Below, in pieces: positions 7,752 to 14,091 of a stretch of DNA of 21,943 nucleotides. Positions within the stretch are counted from its first letter, which is position 1, and each line of letters opens with the position of its first letter. The notes beneath the pieces are model-generated. The model was given only the letters and a program-made list of their open reading frames with translations, was not told the DNA's origin and did not search any database. The position numbers and the translations under genes are program-made. The DNA comes from CAYHPY01 sp964358485 (GTDB taxonomy: Bacteria > Elusimicrobiota > Elusimicrobia > UBA1565 > UBA9628): positions 1 through 21,943 of the forward strand of contig CAYHPY010000061.1 in the NCBI GenBank assembly GCA_964358485.1. Reading direction: 5' to 3'.

Positions 7752-8647
7752 TTTTTCTCCTTCAAGAGTCCTTTCATGAAAAGCTCCCCGGCGCGGTAGG
7801 AGGAGCGGACGAACGCCCCCGAGGCCACGAATAAAAATCCGAGTTCCCGCGCGGCGTCCCCGTGGCGGGCGAATTCTTCCGGGGAAACGAAGCGCGAAAC
7901 CGGAAGGTGCCGGGGGGCGCCGGTCGGCCGGAGGTATTGCCCGAGGGTGACGATGTCGACTCCCGCCGTCCTCAGGTCCTCCAGGCACGCGCGGATCTCC
8001 GAGTCGGTTTCCCCGAGGCCCAGCATCAGCGAGGATTTGATCTTACGGCCTCCGCCGATCCGCCGGGCCTCGGCCAGGACCGCCAGGGACTGGCGGTAGG
8101 AGGCGCGGGAGTCGCGGACCGAGGGGCTCAGGCGCTCGACGGTCTCCAGATTGTGCGCCAGCACGTCCGGGCCCGAGCCGGCCACCGTCGCCAGGGCCGC
8201 GAAATCCCCCCGGAAATCCGGAAGCAGGACCTCCACCAGCAGATCGGGGCAGCGCTCCTTGACGGCCCGAACGCAGGCCGCGACATGGCCGGCGCCCTGG
8301 TCGGAAAGGTCGTCCCGGCAGACCGTGGTCAAGACGGCGTACTCCAGCTTCATTTCGGCCAAGGTCTCGGCCAAGGCCCGCGGTTCCTCGGGGTCCGGGG
8401 CGGCGGGCCGGGCCGCGGTCGAGACCGAGCAGAACCGGCAGGCGCGGGTGCAGGAGCCGCCCAAAAGCATGAAGGTGGCGGTGCCCCCGCCCCAGCATTC
8501 GGCGAGGTTGGGACAACGGGCCTCCTCGCAGACGGTGTTGAGGCCGCGGGCGCGGGAGCTGAGCTTGAGACGCTCATAGTTCTCCCCGGAGGCGGGGCGG
8601 ACCCGGAGCCAGGAGGGCAGGCGGGCGGGGGAAGCGGCCTCAGGCAT
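7742..8647 (-). CDS. lipA: Lipoyl synthase LipA
   Basis: Radical-SAM enzyme that inserts two sulfurs into octanoyl groups on lipoyl domains. The 301-residue protein has both [4Fe-4S] cysteine sets: CEEARCPNLAEC (Cys40, 45, 51; auxiliary cluster) and CTRACRFC (Cys66, 70, 73; SAM cluster). It also has the C-terminal RSSYRAGE motif, whose first serine ligates the auxiliary cluster. The radical-SAM barrel motifs NLETVERL and KSSLMLGLGE are present. It overlaps trxB by 8 bases and pdhA by 10, which places cofactor synthesis directly ahead of the enzyme that uses it. Confidence 0.96.
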   Translation of the reverse strand: MPEAASPARLPSWLRVRPASGENYERLKLSSRARGLNTVCEEARCPNLAECWGGGTATFMLLGGSCTRACRFCSVSTAARPAAPDPEEPRALAETLAEMKLEYAVLTTVCRDDLSDQGAGHVAACVRAVKERCPDLLVEVLLPDFRGDFAALATVAGSGPDVLAHNLETVERLSPSVRDSRASYRQSLAVLAEARRIGGGRKIKSSLMLGLGETDSEIRACLEDLRTAGVDIVTLGQYLRPTGAPRHLPVSRFVSPEEFARHGDAARELGFLFVASGAFVRSSYRAGELFMKGLLKEKKWD

Positions 8648-9563
8648 GGCTTAAAAACCTTTCCGCTTCCAGGGCGGCCATGCAGCCCGTTCCGGCCGCG
8701 GTGACCGCCTGGCGGTAGCGCGGGTCCATGACGTCGCCGGCGGCGAAGACCCCCTCGACCGAGGTGCGGGTCCGCCCGTCGGTGGCGATGTAGCCGGCCT
8801 CGTCGAGCTTGAGCTGTCCGTTCAAAAAGCCGGTCGTCGGGTTGTGGCCGATCGCCACGAACAGCCCGGCGGTGGGGAAATCCGAGACGGTTCCGGTCTT
8901 GAGGTTTTTGAGCCGCACCACGGTGAGGGATTCGGTCCCGAGCATTTCCTCGACGCCGGTGTTCCAAAGGAAGGAAATTTTGGGATTGGAGCGGGCCCGC
9001 TCCTGCATGATTTTGGAGGCGCGCAGTTCGTCCCGGCGGTGGACCACGGTGACCTTGGAGGCGAACTTGGTGAGGAAGGTGGCCTCCTCCATCGCGGTGT
9101 CTCCCCCCCCGACCACGACCACCTCCTTGCCCCGGAAGAAAAAGCCGTCGCAGGGGGCGCAGGCCGAGACCCCGTGGCCCATGAGGCGGGACTCGGAGGG
9201 CAGCCCCAACAGCTTGGCGTTGGCTCCGGTGGCGACGATCACGGCGGGGGCCTCGGCGGTCTGTCCCTCGGTGGTTTCGAGGCGGAAGGGCCTCTTGGAC
9301 AGGTCGATCTTGGAGACCAGTTCCCGGATGATCTTGACGCCCAGGCGCTCGCACTGCTTCTGCATGCGCTCCATGAGCTCCGGACCCAGCACGGGCTCGG
9401 CGAAGCCGGGGAAGTTTTCGACCTCGCTGGTGATCATGAGCTGGCCGCCCAGGGCGACCCCCCCGAAGATGACGGGCTCGAGATTGGCCCGGGCGCAGTA
9501 AATGCCCGCGGTGTAGGCCGCGGAGCCGGAGCCGATGATCGCCACCTTGGTCGTGTAGTGCAT
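8640..9563 (-). CDS. trxB: Thioredoxin-disulfide reductase
   Basis: FAD/NADPH enzyme that reduces thioredoxin, 307 residues from the ATG at 9563. It has the FAD motif GSGSAAYTAG (11-20), the redox-active CAPC at 135-138 followed by DGFFF, the NADPH motif GGGDTAMEEA with VHRRDELRA, and the C-terminal FAD motif VFAAGDVMD. CAPC in place of the commoner CATC is a tolerated variant. An in-frame extension to 9644 has no family similarity and contains the promoter, so the shorter start is preferred. It is the first gene of the lipoate/pyruvate dehydrogenase operon, an unusual companion that may link thiol redox state to this lipoyl-dependent complex. Confidence 0.93.
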   Translation of the reverse strand: MHYTTKVAIIGSGSAAYTAGIYCARANLEPVIFGGVALGGQLMITSEVENFPGFAEPVLGPELMERMQKQCERLGVKIIRELVSKIDLSKRPFRLETTEGQTAEAPAVIVATGANAKLLGLPSESRLMGHGVSACAPCDGFFFRGKEVVVVGGGDTAMEEATFLTKFASKVTVVHRRDELRASKIMQERARSNPKISFLWNTGVEEMLGTESLTVVRLKNLKTGTVSDFPTAGLFVAIGHNPTTGFLNGQLKLDEAGYIATDGRTRTSVEGVFAAGDVMDPRYRQAVTAAGTGCMAALEAERFLSHA

Positions 9564-9603
9564 GGGAAAATTCCTATAATTTGCGTCGTCGCGGAAAGGG
9601 GCC

Positions 9604-9612
9604 ATTATAACA
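9604..9612 (-). promoter_or_regulatory. Extended -10 promoter of trxB operon
   Basis: On the minus strand this reads TGTTATAAT, a perfect extended -10 element (TGn plus TATAAT), with no recognisable -35. Transcription would start at about 9597, giving a leader of roughly 34 bases before the trxB ATG. The element overlaps the first codons of the divergent glycosidase gene. Confidence 0.6.
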
Positions 9613-10863
9613 TTTCCGAAAGAATTCCTATGGGGAGCTTCCACCTCCTCCTATCAGATCGAGGGCGGCAATTCCGGCTCCGCCCTTTGGAATTGGGAGG
9701 TTCGCAAGGGCTGGGAGCGCTCCGGCGACGCGGCCGGGTCGTGGGACCTGTTCGAACGGGACCTGGAGTGCATCAAGGCCCTGGGGCTCAATTCCTACCG
9801 ATTCTCGGTGGAATGGTCCCGCGTGGAGCCGGAGCCCGGGCGCTACGACGCCGCGTCCCTGGAGCGCTACGCGGGCTGGGCCCTGCGCCTGCGGGACTCC
9901 GGGGTTCGGCCGTTCGTCTGCCTGCATCACTTTTCCGAGCCGGCCTGGCTGCTCAAGGAAAATCCCCGGGGATGGGCCGAGGACCGGACGGCGGCGCGGT
10001 TTCTCGCCTTTTGCGAGAAGACCTGTTCCGCGCTCAAGGAATTCGTCTCGGATTGGATCGTCTTCAACGAGCCCATGGTGTTTCTCGTGGGCGCCTACGG
10101 GATGGGCTACTTCCCCCCGGGCCGGTTCATGCTCCTCAATCCCGAGCGGGAGCTTTTGCCGGTGATCGTGCCCAATATGGCCCGAGCGCACGACCAAGCC
10201 GCCCGGCTGATCCGGCGCCTGCAGCCCTCCGCCAAGGTCGGAATCGCCCACAACATCGCCGACCTCGAGCCCGCCCGGCCCGGGGACGAGGAAATCGTCG
10301 AAAAATGGGATCGGTTCATGCATCGGAATTTTTTGGATCTGCTCATGGAGCCCCTGGATTTTCTGGGGATCAATTATTACACCCGGATTTTCGTGGCCCG
10401 CTCGCGCCTCCCCTTCGCCCCCATGGGCGCGGTGCCCGGCTACGCCGAGCTGGCCGACCGGATTCCCGGATTATTGTTCCGGTTGGCCGGAGGACGCCGC
10501 GGAGACCGGCCCCGGACCCAAATGGGCTGGGAGATCGTTCCGGAAGGGCTCGGGCGGGTCGTGTCCCGCTATTGGGAAGCCTATAAACGGCCTATCTTGA
10601 TCACCGAGAACGGCCTGGGCGACGCGGATGGCTCCCGCCGGGGAGATTTCATCCGCGAGCATTTGGCTTCGCTTGCCGGGGCGATGGCGGCCGGGGCCAA
10701 GGTCGACGGTTACTTCCATTGGAGCCTCATGGACAATTACGAATGGGGAAGCTACCGCCCGCGCTTCGGCCTCTACAGCCGCGACCGGCGCCCCTCGGGC
10801 GGGTGCCAGGATTACGCCGCCATCGTCCGGGCCGGCGGAGTTCTCCCAAAGGAGGCCGCGTGA
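9604..10863 (+). CDS. Glycoside hydrolase family 1 (beta-glucosidase-like) with a non-canonical start
   Basis: Retaining beta-glycosidase of family GH1; the natural substrate cannot be told from sequence. The acid/base motif FNEP carries Glu at about residue 156, and the nucleophile motif ITENG carries Glu at about 335. DYxW-like C-terminal HWSLMDNYEWG is also present. Homology starts at FPKEFLWGASTSSYQIEGG, encoded from 9613, but no ATG, GTG or TTG lies in frame between the TAA at 9577-9579 and GTG 9808. Starting at 9808 would remove the first strand and part of the sugar-binding site. I therefore place the start at ATT 9604 (giving M-I-T-F-P-K); ATA at 9607, five bases after AGGGG, is the alternative. 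At about 419 residues it is slightly short for the family. folB overlaps its stop. Confidence 0.8.
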   Translation: MITFPKEFLWGASTSSYQIEGGNSGSALWNWEVRKGWERSGDAAGSWDLFERDLECIKALGLNSYRFSVEWSRVEPEPGRYDAASLERYAGWALRLRDSGVRPFVCLHHFSEPAWLLKENPRGWAEDRTAARFLAFCEKTCSALKEFVSDWIVFNEPMVFLVGAYGMGYFPPGRFMLLNPERELLPVIVPNMARAHDQAARLIRRLQPSAKVGIAHNIADLEPARPGDEEIVEKWDRFMHRNFLDLLMEPLDFLGINYYTRIFVARSRLPFAPMGAVPGYAELADRIPGLLFRLAGGRRGDRPRTQMGWEIVPEGLGRVVSRYWEAYKRPILITENGLGDADGSRRGDFIREHLASLAGAMAAGAKVDGYFHWSLMDNYEWGSYRPRFGLYSRDRRPSGGCQDYAAIVRAGGVLPKEAA

Positions 10864-11240
10864 GCCGGAAAGACAAGATTGTCCTGACCGGCATCGAATG
10901 CCGGGTGCATCTCGGGGTGCCGGCCTCGGAGCGCCGGCGCCGGCAGAAAGTCCTCATCGACGTGGAATTGGAGGCCGACGCCGCGCGGGCCGCCCGGAAG
11001 GACGAGCCCGCCGACGCCGTGGATTACTGGCTGATCGAGAAAACCGTCCGTTCCTCCGCCCAAGCCAAGCCCCGGCGGCTTTTGGAAACGCTGGCTTCGG
11101 ATGCGGCGGCCGCGGCCCTCAAGGCTGACCGGCGGATTAAGGCGGTCATGGTCCGCGCCCGGAAATGCCCGGCGGTCATGCCCCGCACGGCCGAGGTGGC
11201 CGTGGAGATTCTTAGGCCCCGTACTCCGCGTAGGAGTTGA
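10860..11240 (+). CDS. folB: Dihydroneopterin aldolase FolB
   Basis: Cleaves 7,8-dihydroneopterin to 6-hydroxymethyl-dihydropterin in folate synthesis. The protein has 126 residues. Family features are the opening strand IVLTGIECRVHLGV, the ERRRRQ segment with the conserved Glu, VDYWLIEKTV, RLLETLA, and VRARKCPAV with the catalytic lysine. The GTG at 10860 overlaps the glycosidase stop as GTGA, and a perfect Shine-Dalgarno AAAGGAGG at 10848-10855 sets the start. Its last 29 bases overlap the convergent queD-like gene, which acts on the same dihydroneopterin family of metabolites. Confidence 0.9.
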   Translation: MSRKDKIVLTGIECRVHLGVPASERRRRQKVLIDVELEADAARAARKDEPADAVDYWLIEKTVRSSAQAKPRRLLETLASDAAAAALKADRRIKAVMVRARKCPAVMPRTAEVAVEILRPRTPRRS

Positions 11241-11616
11241 CGGTTTCCCAGACCCGGACCCGGGCCACGGGCAGTTTTTGGGCGCGGGCGTAATCGAAGA
11301 TATGGCGCGAGATGGCCTCGGCCGTGGGGTTTCCCTTCATGGTCACCACCGGCTCATCGAGGCCGCGGAGCACGCCCACCAGCGGATCCTTCTCGTTGAG
11401 GAGCATTTTGTGGTCGAGCTCCCGGTCCACCCATTTCTGGACGCGCTCCTTGATCTCCTCGAAATCCATGACCATGCCCAAGGAGTCCAGGCTCTTGCGC
11501 TTGATGGTGATCTCGATGCGGCCGTTGTGCCCGTGGGGATGGCGGCATTTGCCGTCGTAATTCAAGAGGCGGTGGCCGTAGCAGAAGTGGATCAGACGCG
11601 TGACGGCGTAGTTCAA
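11212..11616 (-). CDS. queD: 6-pyruvoyl-tetrahydropterin synthase / 6-carboxytetrahydropterin synthase (QueD type)
   Basis: Zinc enzyme acting on dihydroneopterin triphosphate, 134 residues from a TTG start. Zinc ligands are His15 in YGHRL and His28 and His30 in CRHPHGHN. The catalytic Cys24 is spaced C-x3-HGH, the QueD pattern. The LDHKML motif (Asp68, His69), PTAE at 97-100 and WET with Glu124 complete the active site. The TTG at 11616 overlaps the preceding stop as TTGA, with GGGGGAGG upstream. Other queuosine genes (queC, queE, queF) are absent. Its immediate partner is a pteridine reductase, so a role in reduced-pterin metabolism rather than queuosine remains possible. Confidence 0.88.
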   Translation of the reverse strand: MNYAVTRLIHFCYGHRLLNYDGKCRHPHGHNGRIEITIKRKSLDSLGMVMDFEEIKERVQKWVDRELDHKMLLNEKDPLVGVLRGLDEPVVTMKGNPTAEAISRHIFDYARAQKLPVARVRVWETVNSYAEYGA

Positions 11617-12353
11617 GCGATGAGCCTCCCCCCATCCACCGGCAGAGAGGCGCCGGTGATGAAGTCTCCGGATTCGATCAAAAACAGGACCGCCTGGGCC
11701 ACGTCCTCGGGAGTTCCGAGCCTCTTGAGCAAGGTGGCCTTGATGACCGCGGCCCGGCCGTTTCTGGAAATGTTCTCGGGGAGCAGGACCGGGCCCGGAA
11801 GCAAGGCGTTGACCGTGATTTCCGGGGCCAGTTCCTTGGCCAGGGCCTGGGTCAGGCACAGCAGGCCCGCCTTGGACACGCAATAGGGGATGTAGTCGGC
11901 GTAGGGGCGGTGGGCCGCCCAGTCCGCGAGGTTGATGATCCGTCCCCCCTCCTCGGATTTCCGCATGTGGGGAGCGGCGGCCTGGCAGAGCAAGAACGGG
12001 GCCCGGAGATTGACGTTTAGATGCGAGTCCCAATCCTTGAGGGACGCGACCTCGAAGGGGGTTTTTTCGTAGATGGAGGCGTTGTTGACCAGGACATGGA
12101 GCGCCCCGAACTGCTTGACGACGCCTTCGACCATCTTGCGGATCTGCCGGGGATCGCCGAGGTCGGCCTTGAAGAGCGCGGCGTCGCGCCCGAAGCCGTC
12201 CCGGATGTCGTCGGCGAGGCGCTCGGCCTCTTTTTTGGAGTTGTTGTAGTGGATCGCGACGCGGGCGCCCCGTTGACCCAAGGCCATCGCGATCGCGCGC
12301 CCGACCCTCCGGGCGGCGCCCGTCACCAGGACGACCTTTCCTTGCGGCCTCAC
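11613..12353 (-). CDS. PTR1/FolM-like pteridine reductase (short-chain dehydrogenase)
   Basis: NADPH-dependent short-chain dehydrogenase, 246 residues from a GTG start. The nucleotide motif TGAARRVG (11-18) has the Arg typical of pteridine reductases. NNAS is at 90-93. The catalytic Ser of ordinary family members is replaced by Asp144, followed by Tyr157 and Lys161. The Asp-13-Tyr-4-Lys spacing equals that of Leishmania PTR1 (Asp181, Tyr194, Lys198), and the GPVLLPE and GASLPVDGGR segments are also PTR1-like. Expected reactions are reduction of dihydrobiopterin, dihydromonapterin or dihydrofolate. Both ends are coupled, GTGA with the gene before and TTGA with queD after, supporting a pterin role. 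A generic SDR of other specificity is less likely. Confidence 0.82.
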   Translation of the reverse strand: MRPQGKVVLVTGAARRVGRAIAMALGQRGARVAIHYNNSKKEAERLADDIRDGFGRDAALFKADLGDPRQIRKMVEGVVKQFGALHVLVNNASIYEKTPFEVASLKDWDSHLNVNLRAPFLLCQAAAPHMRKSEEGGRIINLADWAAHRPYADYIPYCVSKAGLLCLTQALAKELAPEITVNALLPGPVLLPENISRNGRAAVIKATLLKRLGTPEDVAQAVLFLIESGDFITGASLPVDGGRLIA

Positions 12354-13504
12354 GGAGTCTTCCCCGCTTTTTTTGGGGGAGCGGGGGGCGGAGGGGCGGT
12401 GTTTCCCTGATTGGCCATCTTCATCATCGTCTGCTGCATTTCCAGAATCTTTTGATAGGCCTGGCGCTGCTGCTCCGGGGTCATGGGAGTCCCTTGGATC
12501 TGGCCCTGGGCCTGGGAGAGGATTGCCCCCAGGTCCTTCATCATTTTGGCCTGCTCGGGAGGCAGAAGCTTGAGCAATTCCGGATTGTTCACCATGGGGA
12601 GGACCGATCCTACCATGTTCCCGGCCGATTGTTGAATCTGTTGAATGCCCTGATTCATCTGGGGTGGAAGTCCCTGCCCGGAACCCTGGACGGATCCGGG
12701 AGCGACCAAATCCAGGCTCGAGGCTCCCGGGGTTCCCGGAGCGGCGGGCGCGGCGCCCATTCCCGGGATTTGCGTCCCCGCCGCCGGGGGCCAACCTGGC
12801 GGGGGAAAGGCGCCCTGGGTCATGCCGGCGCTTTGAAGCGCCTCCGCCACCTTGCGCATCTGCTCGGCCTGGGAATTGAAGGAGGCCGCGCTCTGGGCGA
12901 GAATTTCCATCCGGCGGCGCGCGGACCATTGCGCCCCGAGGCCGAGCGCGGCCGCCAGGGCGACGACGGCCCAGGTCCGGGCGGCGGGGGCGCGGTGCAG
13001 AATCGTGATGCCCGTTCCGGCCACGAAGGCGGCCCAGATCAGGGGCAGGGGCCAAAGCGGCGGCGCCCACTGGACGATCAGCCCGAGCGCGAATATCGGG
13101 GAGGAGAGGGAGACGATCTGGAGGCTTCGTCCAAGGCCGCCCGAACCTCCTGAAATCAGGGCCGCGAGGTGGGTCAGCACGGCCCCGGCCAGCCCCCCCG
13201 CCAGGCCTCCCGCGATGAAGATTCCCCCCGCGGCCAGCCAGCCGCCGGGACTCCCGGGCGCCGCTCCCGCTCCGGCGACCGCCGCCAGCAGGGCGCCGAC
13301 CAGCGCCGTCCCCGCGGCGAAGAAGGAAAAATTGGCGGCCAACAGGGCCATGCCGGGAACGGGAAGGGCGCAGCGCTCCGAGAAAAGTTTCCCGGGCCGG
13401 ACCGCCGCTTCCAGAGAATCCTCTAGCAGGCAGAAGAGCCCTTCGCGGGACGGCAGGGGGTTCTGGCCGGAGGACTGCGTCGCCTCTTCTGGTCCCAGCG
13501 TCAA
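12350..13504 (-). CDS. YIP1-like membrane protein with long Gln/Met/Pro-rich tail
   Basis: A 384-residue protein starting at TTG 13504, which overlaps the previous stop as TTGA. The N-terminal part (about 15-182) looks like a YIP1-type domain: a short soluble lead-in (NPLPSREGLFCLLEDSL...RPGKLF) and four to five hydrophobic segments (about 52-78, 88-110, 130-145, 149-162, 167-182). The second half is not membrane-embedded. A charged helix (about 185-227) is followed by a Pro/Gly/Ala linker and a Gln/Met-rich helical region (about 290-370, with IQQIQQSAGNM and YQKILEMQQTMMKMANQ), ending in PPPPAPPKKAGKTP. Function unknown. YIP1-like assignment is from overall pattern only. It is coupled to the zinc-ribbon gene before it and the pteridine reductase after it. 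Confidence 0.7.
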   Translation of the reverse strand: MTLGPEEATQSSGQNPLPSREGLFCLLEDSLEAAVRPGKLFSERCALPVPGMALLAANFSFFAAGTALVGALLAAVAGAGAAPGSPGGWLAAGGIFIAGGLAGGLAGAVLTHLAALISGGSGGLGRSLQIVSLSSPIFALGLIVQWAPPLWPLPLIWAAFVAGTGITILHRAPAARTWAVVALAAALGLGAQWSARRRMEILAQSAASFNSQAEQMRKVAEALQSAGMTQGAFPPPGWPPAAGTQIPGMGAAPAAPGTPGASSLDLVAPGSVQGSGQGLPPQMNQGIQQIQQSAGNMVGSVLPMVNNPELLKLLPPEQAKMMKDLGAILSQAQGQIQGTPMTPEQQRQAYQKILEMQQTMMKMANQGNTAPPPPAPPKKAGKTP

Positions 13505-14028
13505 TCGTCCTCCGGACGCTCGCCCAGGAAGACGACTTCGGGAGGGCAGCGGGTCTCGCAATGCCCGCAGTTGAGGGAGGGCTCCCCTTCGAAATCCTCA
13601 TCGGGGAAGTTGAACCAAGAGCCGCTGTAGGAAGCGGGCCGGCCCAAGGCCGGGGAGCCTTGCGCGCCGGGAAAAGCCGGATTGCGTCCGGGAAGGATCT
13701 GCAGCAGGTAAAGGTGCCCGCAATAGCCGCATTCCATGGACACCAGGTCCCGGGTGTTCGGCCGGCGCGCCCATTGCTCGTAGAGGCGCCAGCCCTGGGT
13801 CCCCGTCCGAGGCTTTTGGGTCTCCAGTTGAAGGTGGGACAGAAGCCGCATCTCCGGGGGACGGTCCCCCGGTTCGATGACCTCGGTCAGGGAATTGGAG
13901 GTGGCTCGGACATCGGCCTCGACGAAGCTGGCTTTCCCGATCATGAAACGCGAACGGGTCGGCAGGGTTCGCAGGGCGAACCACGCGTTTTTTAGGCGTT
14001 GAAACCAGGACGGGCCGTAGGCGCTCAT
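13501..14028 (-). CDS. Hypothetical protein with split zinc ribbon
   Basis: I do not recognise this 175-residue protein. It has a basic N-terminus (WFQRLKNAWFALRTLPTRSRF), a middle region with no known motif, and two cysteine knuckles: MECGYCGH (Cys100, Cys103) and LNCGHCETRC (Cys154, Cys157, Cys161). The about 50-residue spacer fits a split zinc ribbon. No membrane segment is visible. The ATG at 14028 has a good Shine-Dalgarno GGGAGG eight to nine bases upstream, and a -10-like TATACT sits at 14051-14046 on the minus strand. It is the first gene of a four-gene chain joined by NTGA overlaps to the YIP1-like protein, pteridine reductase and queD genes. Confidence 0.7.
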   Translation of the reverse strand: MSAYGPSWFQRLKNAWFALRTLPTRSRFMIGKASFVEADVRATSNSLTEVIEPGDRPPEMRLLSHLQLETQKPRTGTQGWRLYEQWARRPNTRDLVSMECGYCGHLYLLQILPGRNPAFPGAQGSPALGRPASYSGSWFNFPDEDFEGEPSLNCGHCETRCPPEVVFLGERPEDD

Positions 14029-14045
14029 CTCTCTATCCTCCCAAA

Positions 14046-14051
14046 GTATAG
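14046..14051 (-). promoter_or_regulatory. Possible -10 box for the zinc-ribbon/YIP1/pterin gene chain
   Basis: TATACT on the minus strand, 18 bases before the ATG at 14028. No good -35 is found at normal spacing. It lies in the only intergenic gap (14029-14091), which also separates the divergent histidine kinase gene. Confidence 0.3.
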
Positions 14052-14091
14052 CAGCTAAAAATGAAGTAAACTAGTCCGGGTCCCCGCAGCC

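Noticed and set aside
7742..7988. Upstream in-frame extension of pdhA
   Set aside because: It is the lipA coding sequence in another frame; ATG 7751 has a good Shine-Dalgarno and the family N-terminus starts there.
8844..10586. Very long plus-strand open frame, mostly antisense to trxB and out of frame with the GH1 gene
   Set aside because: It has no family similarity, reads through two well-supported genes, and is Gly/Arg-rich as expected of a shadow frame in GC-rich DNA.
12852..13574. Plus-strand open frame of about 240 codons antisense to the YIP1-like gene
   Set aside because: Low-complexity Arg/Ala/Pro composition and no start signal; the minus-strand gene has coupled starts and membrane-helix pattern.
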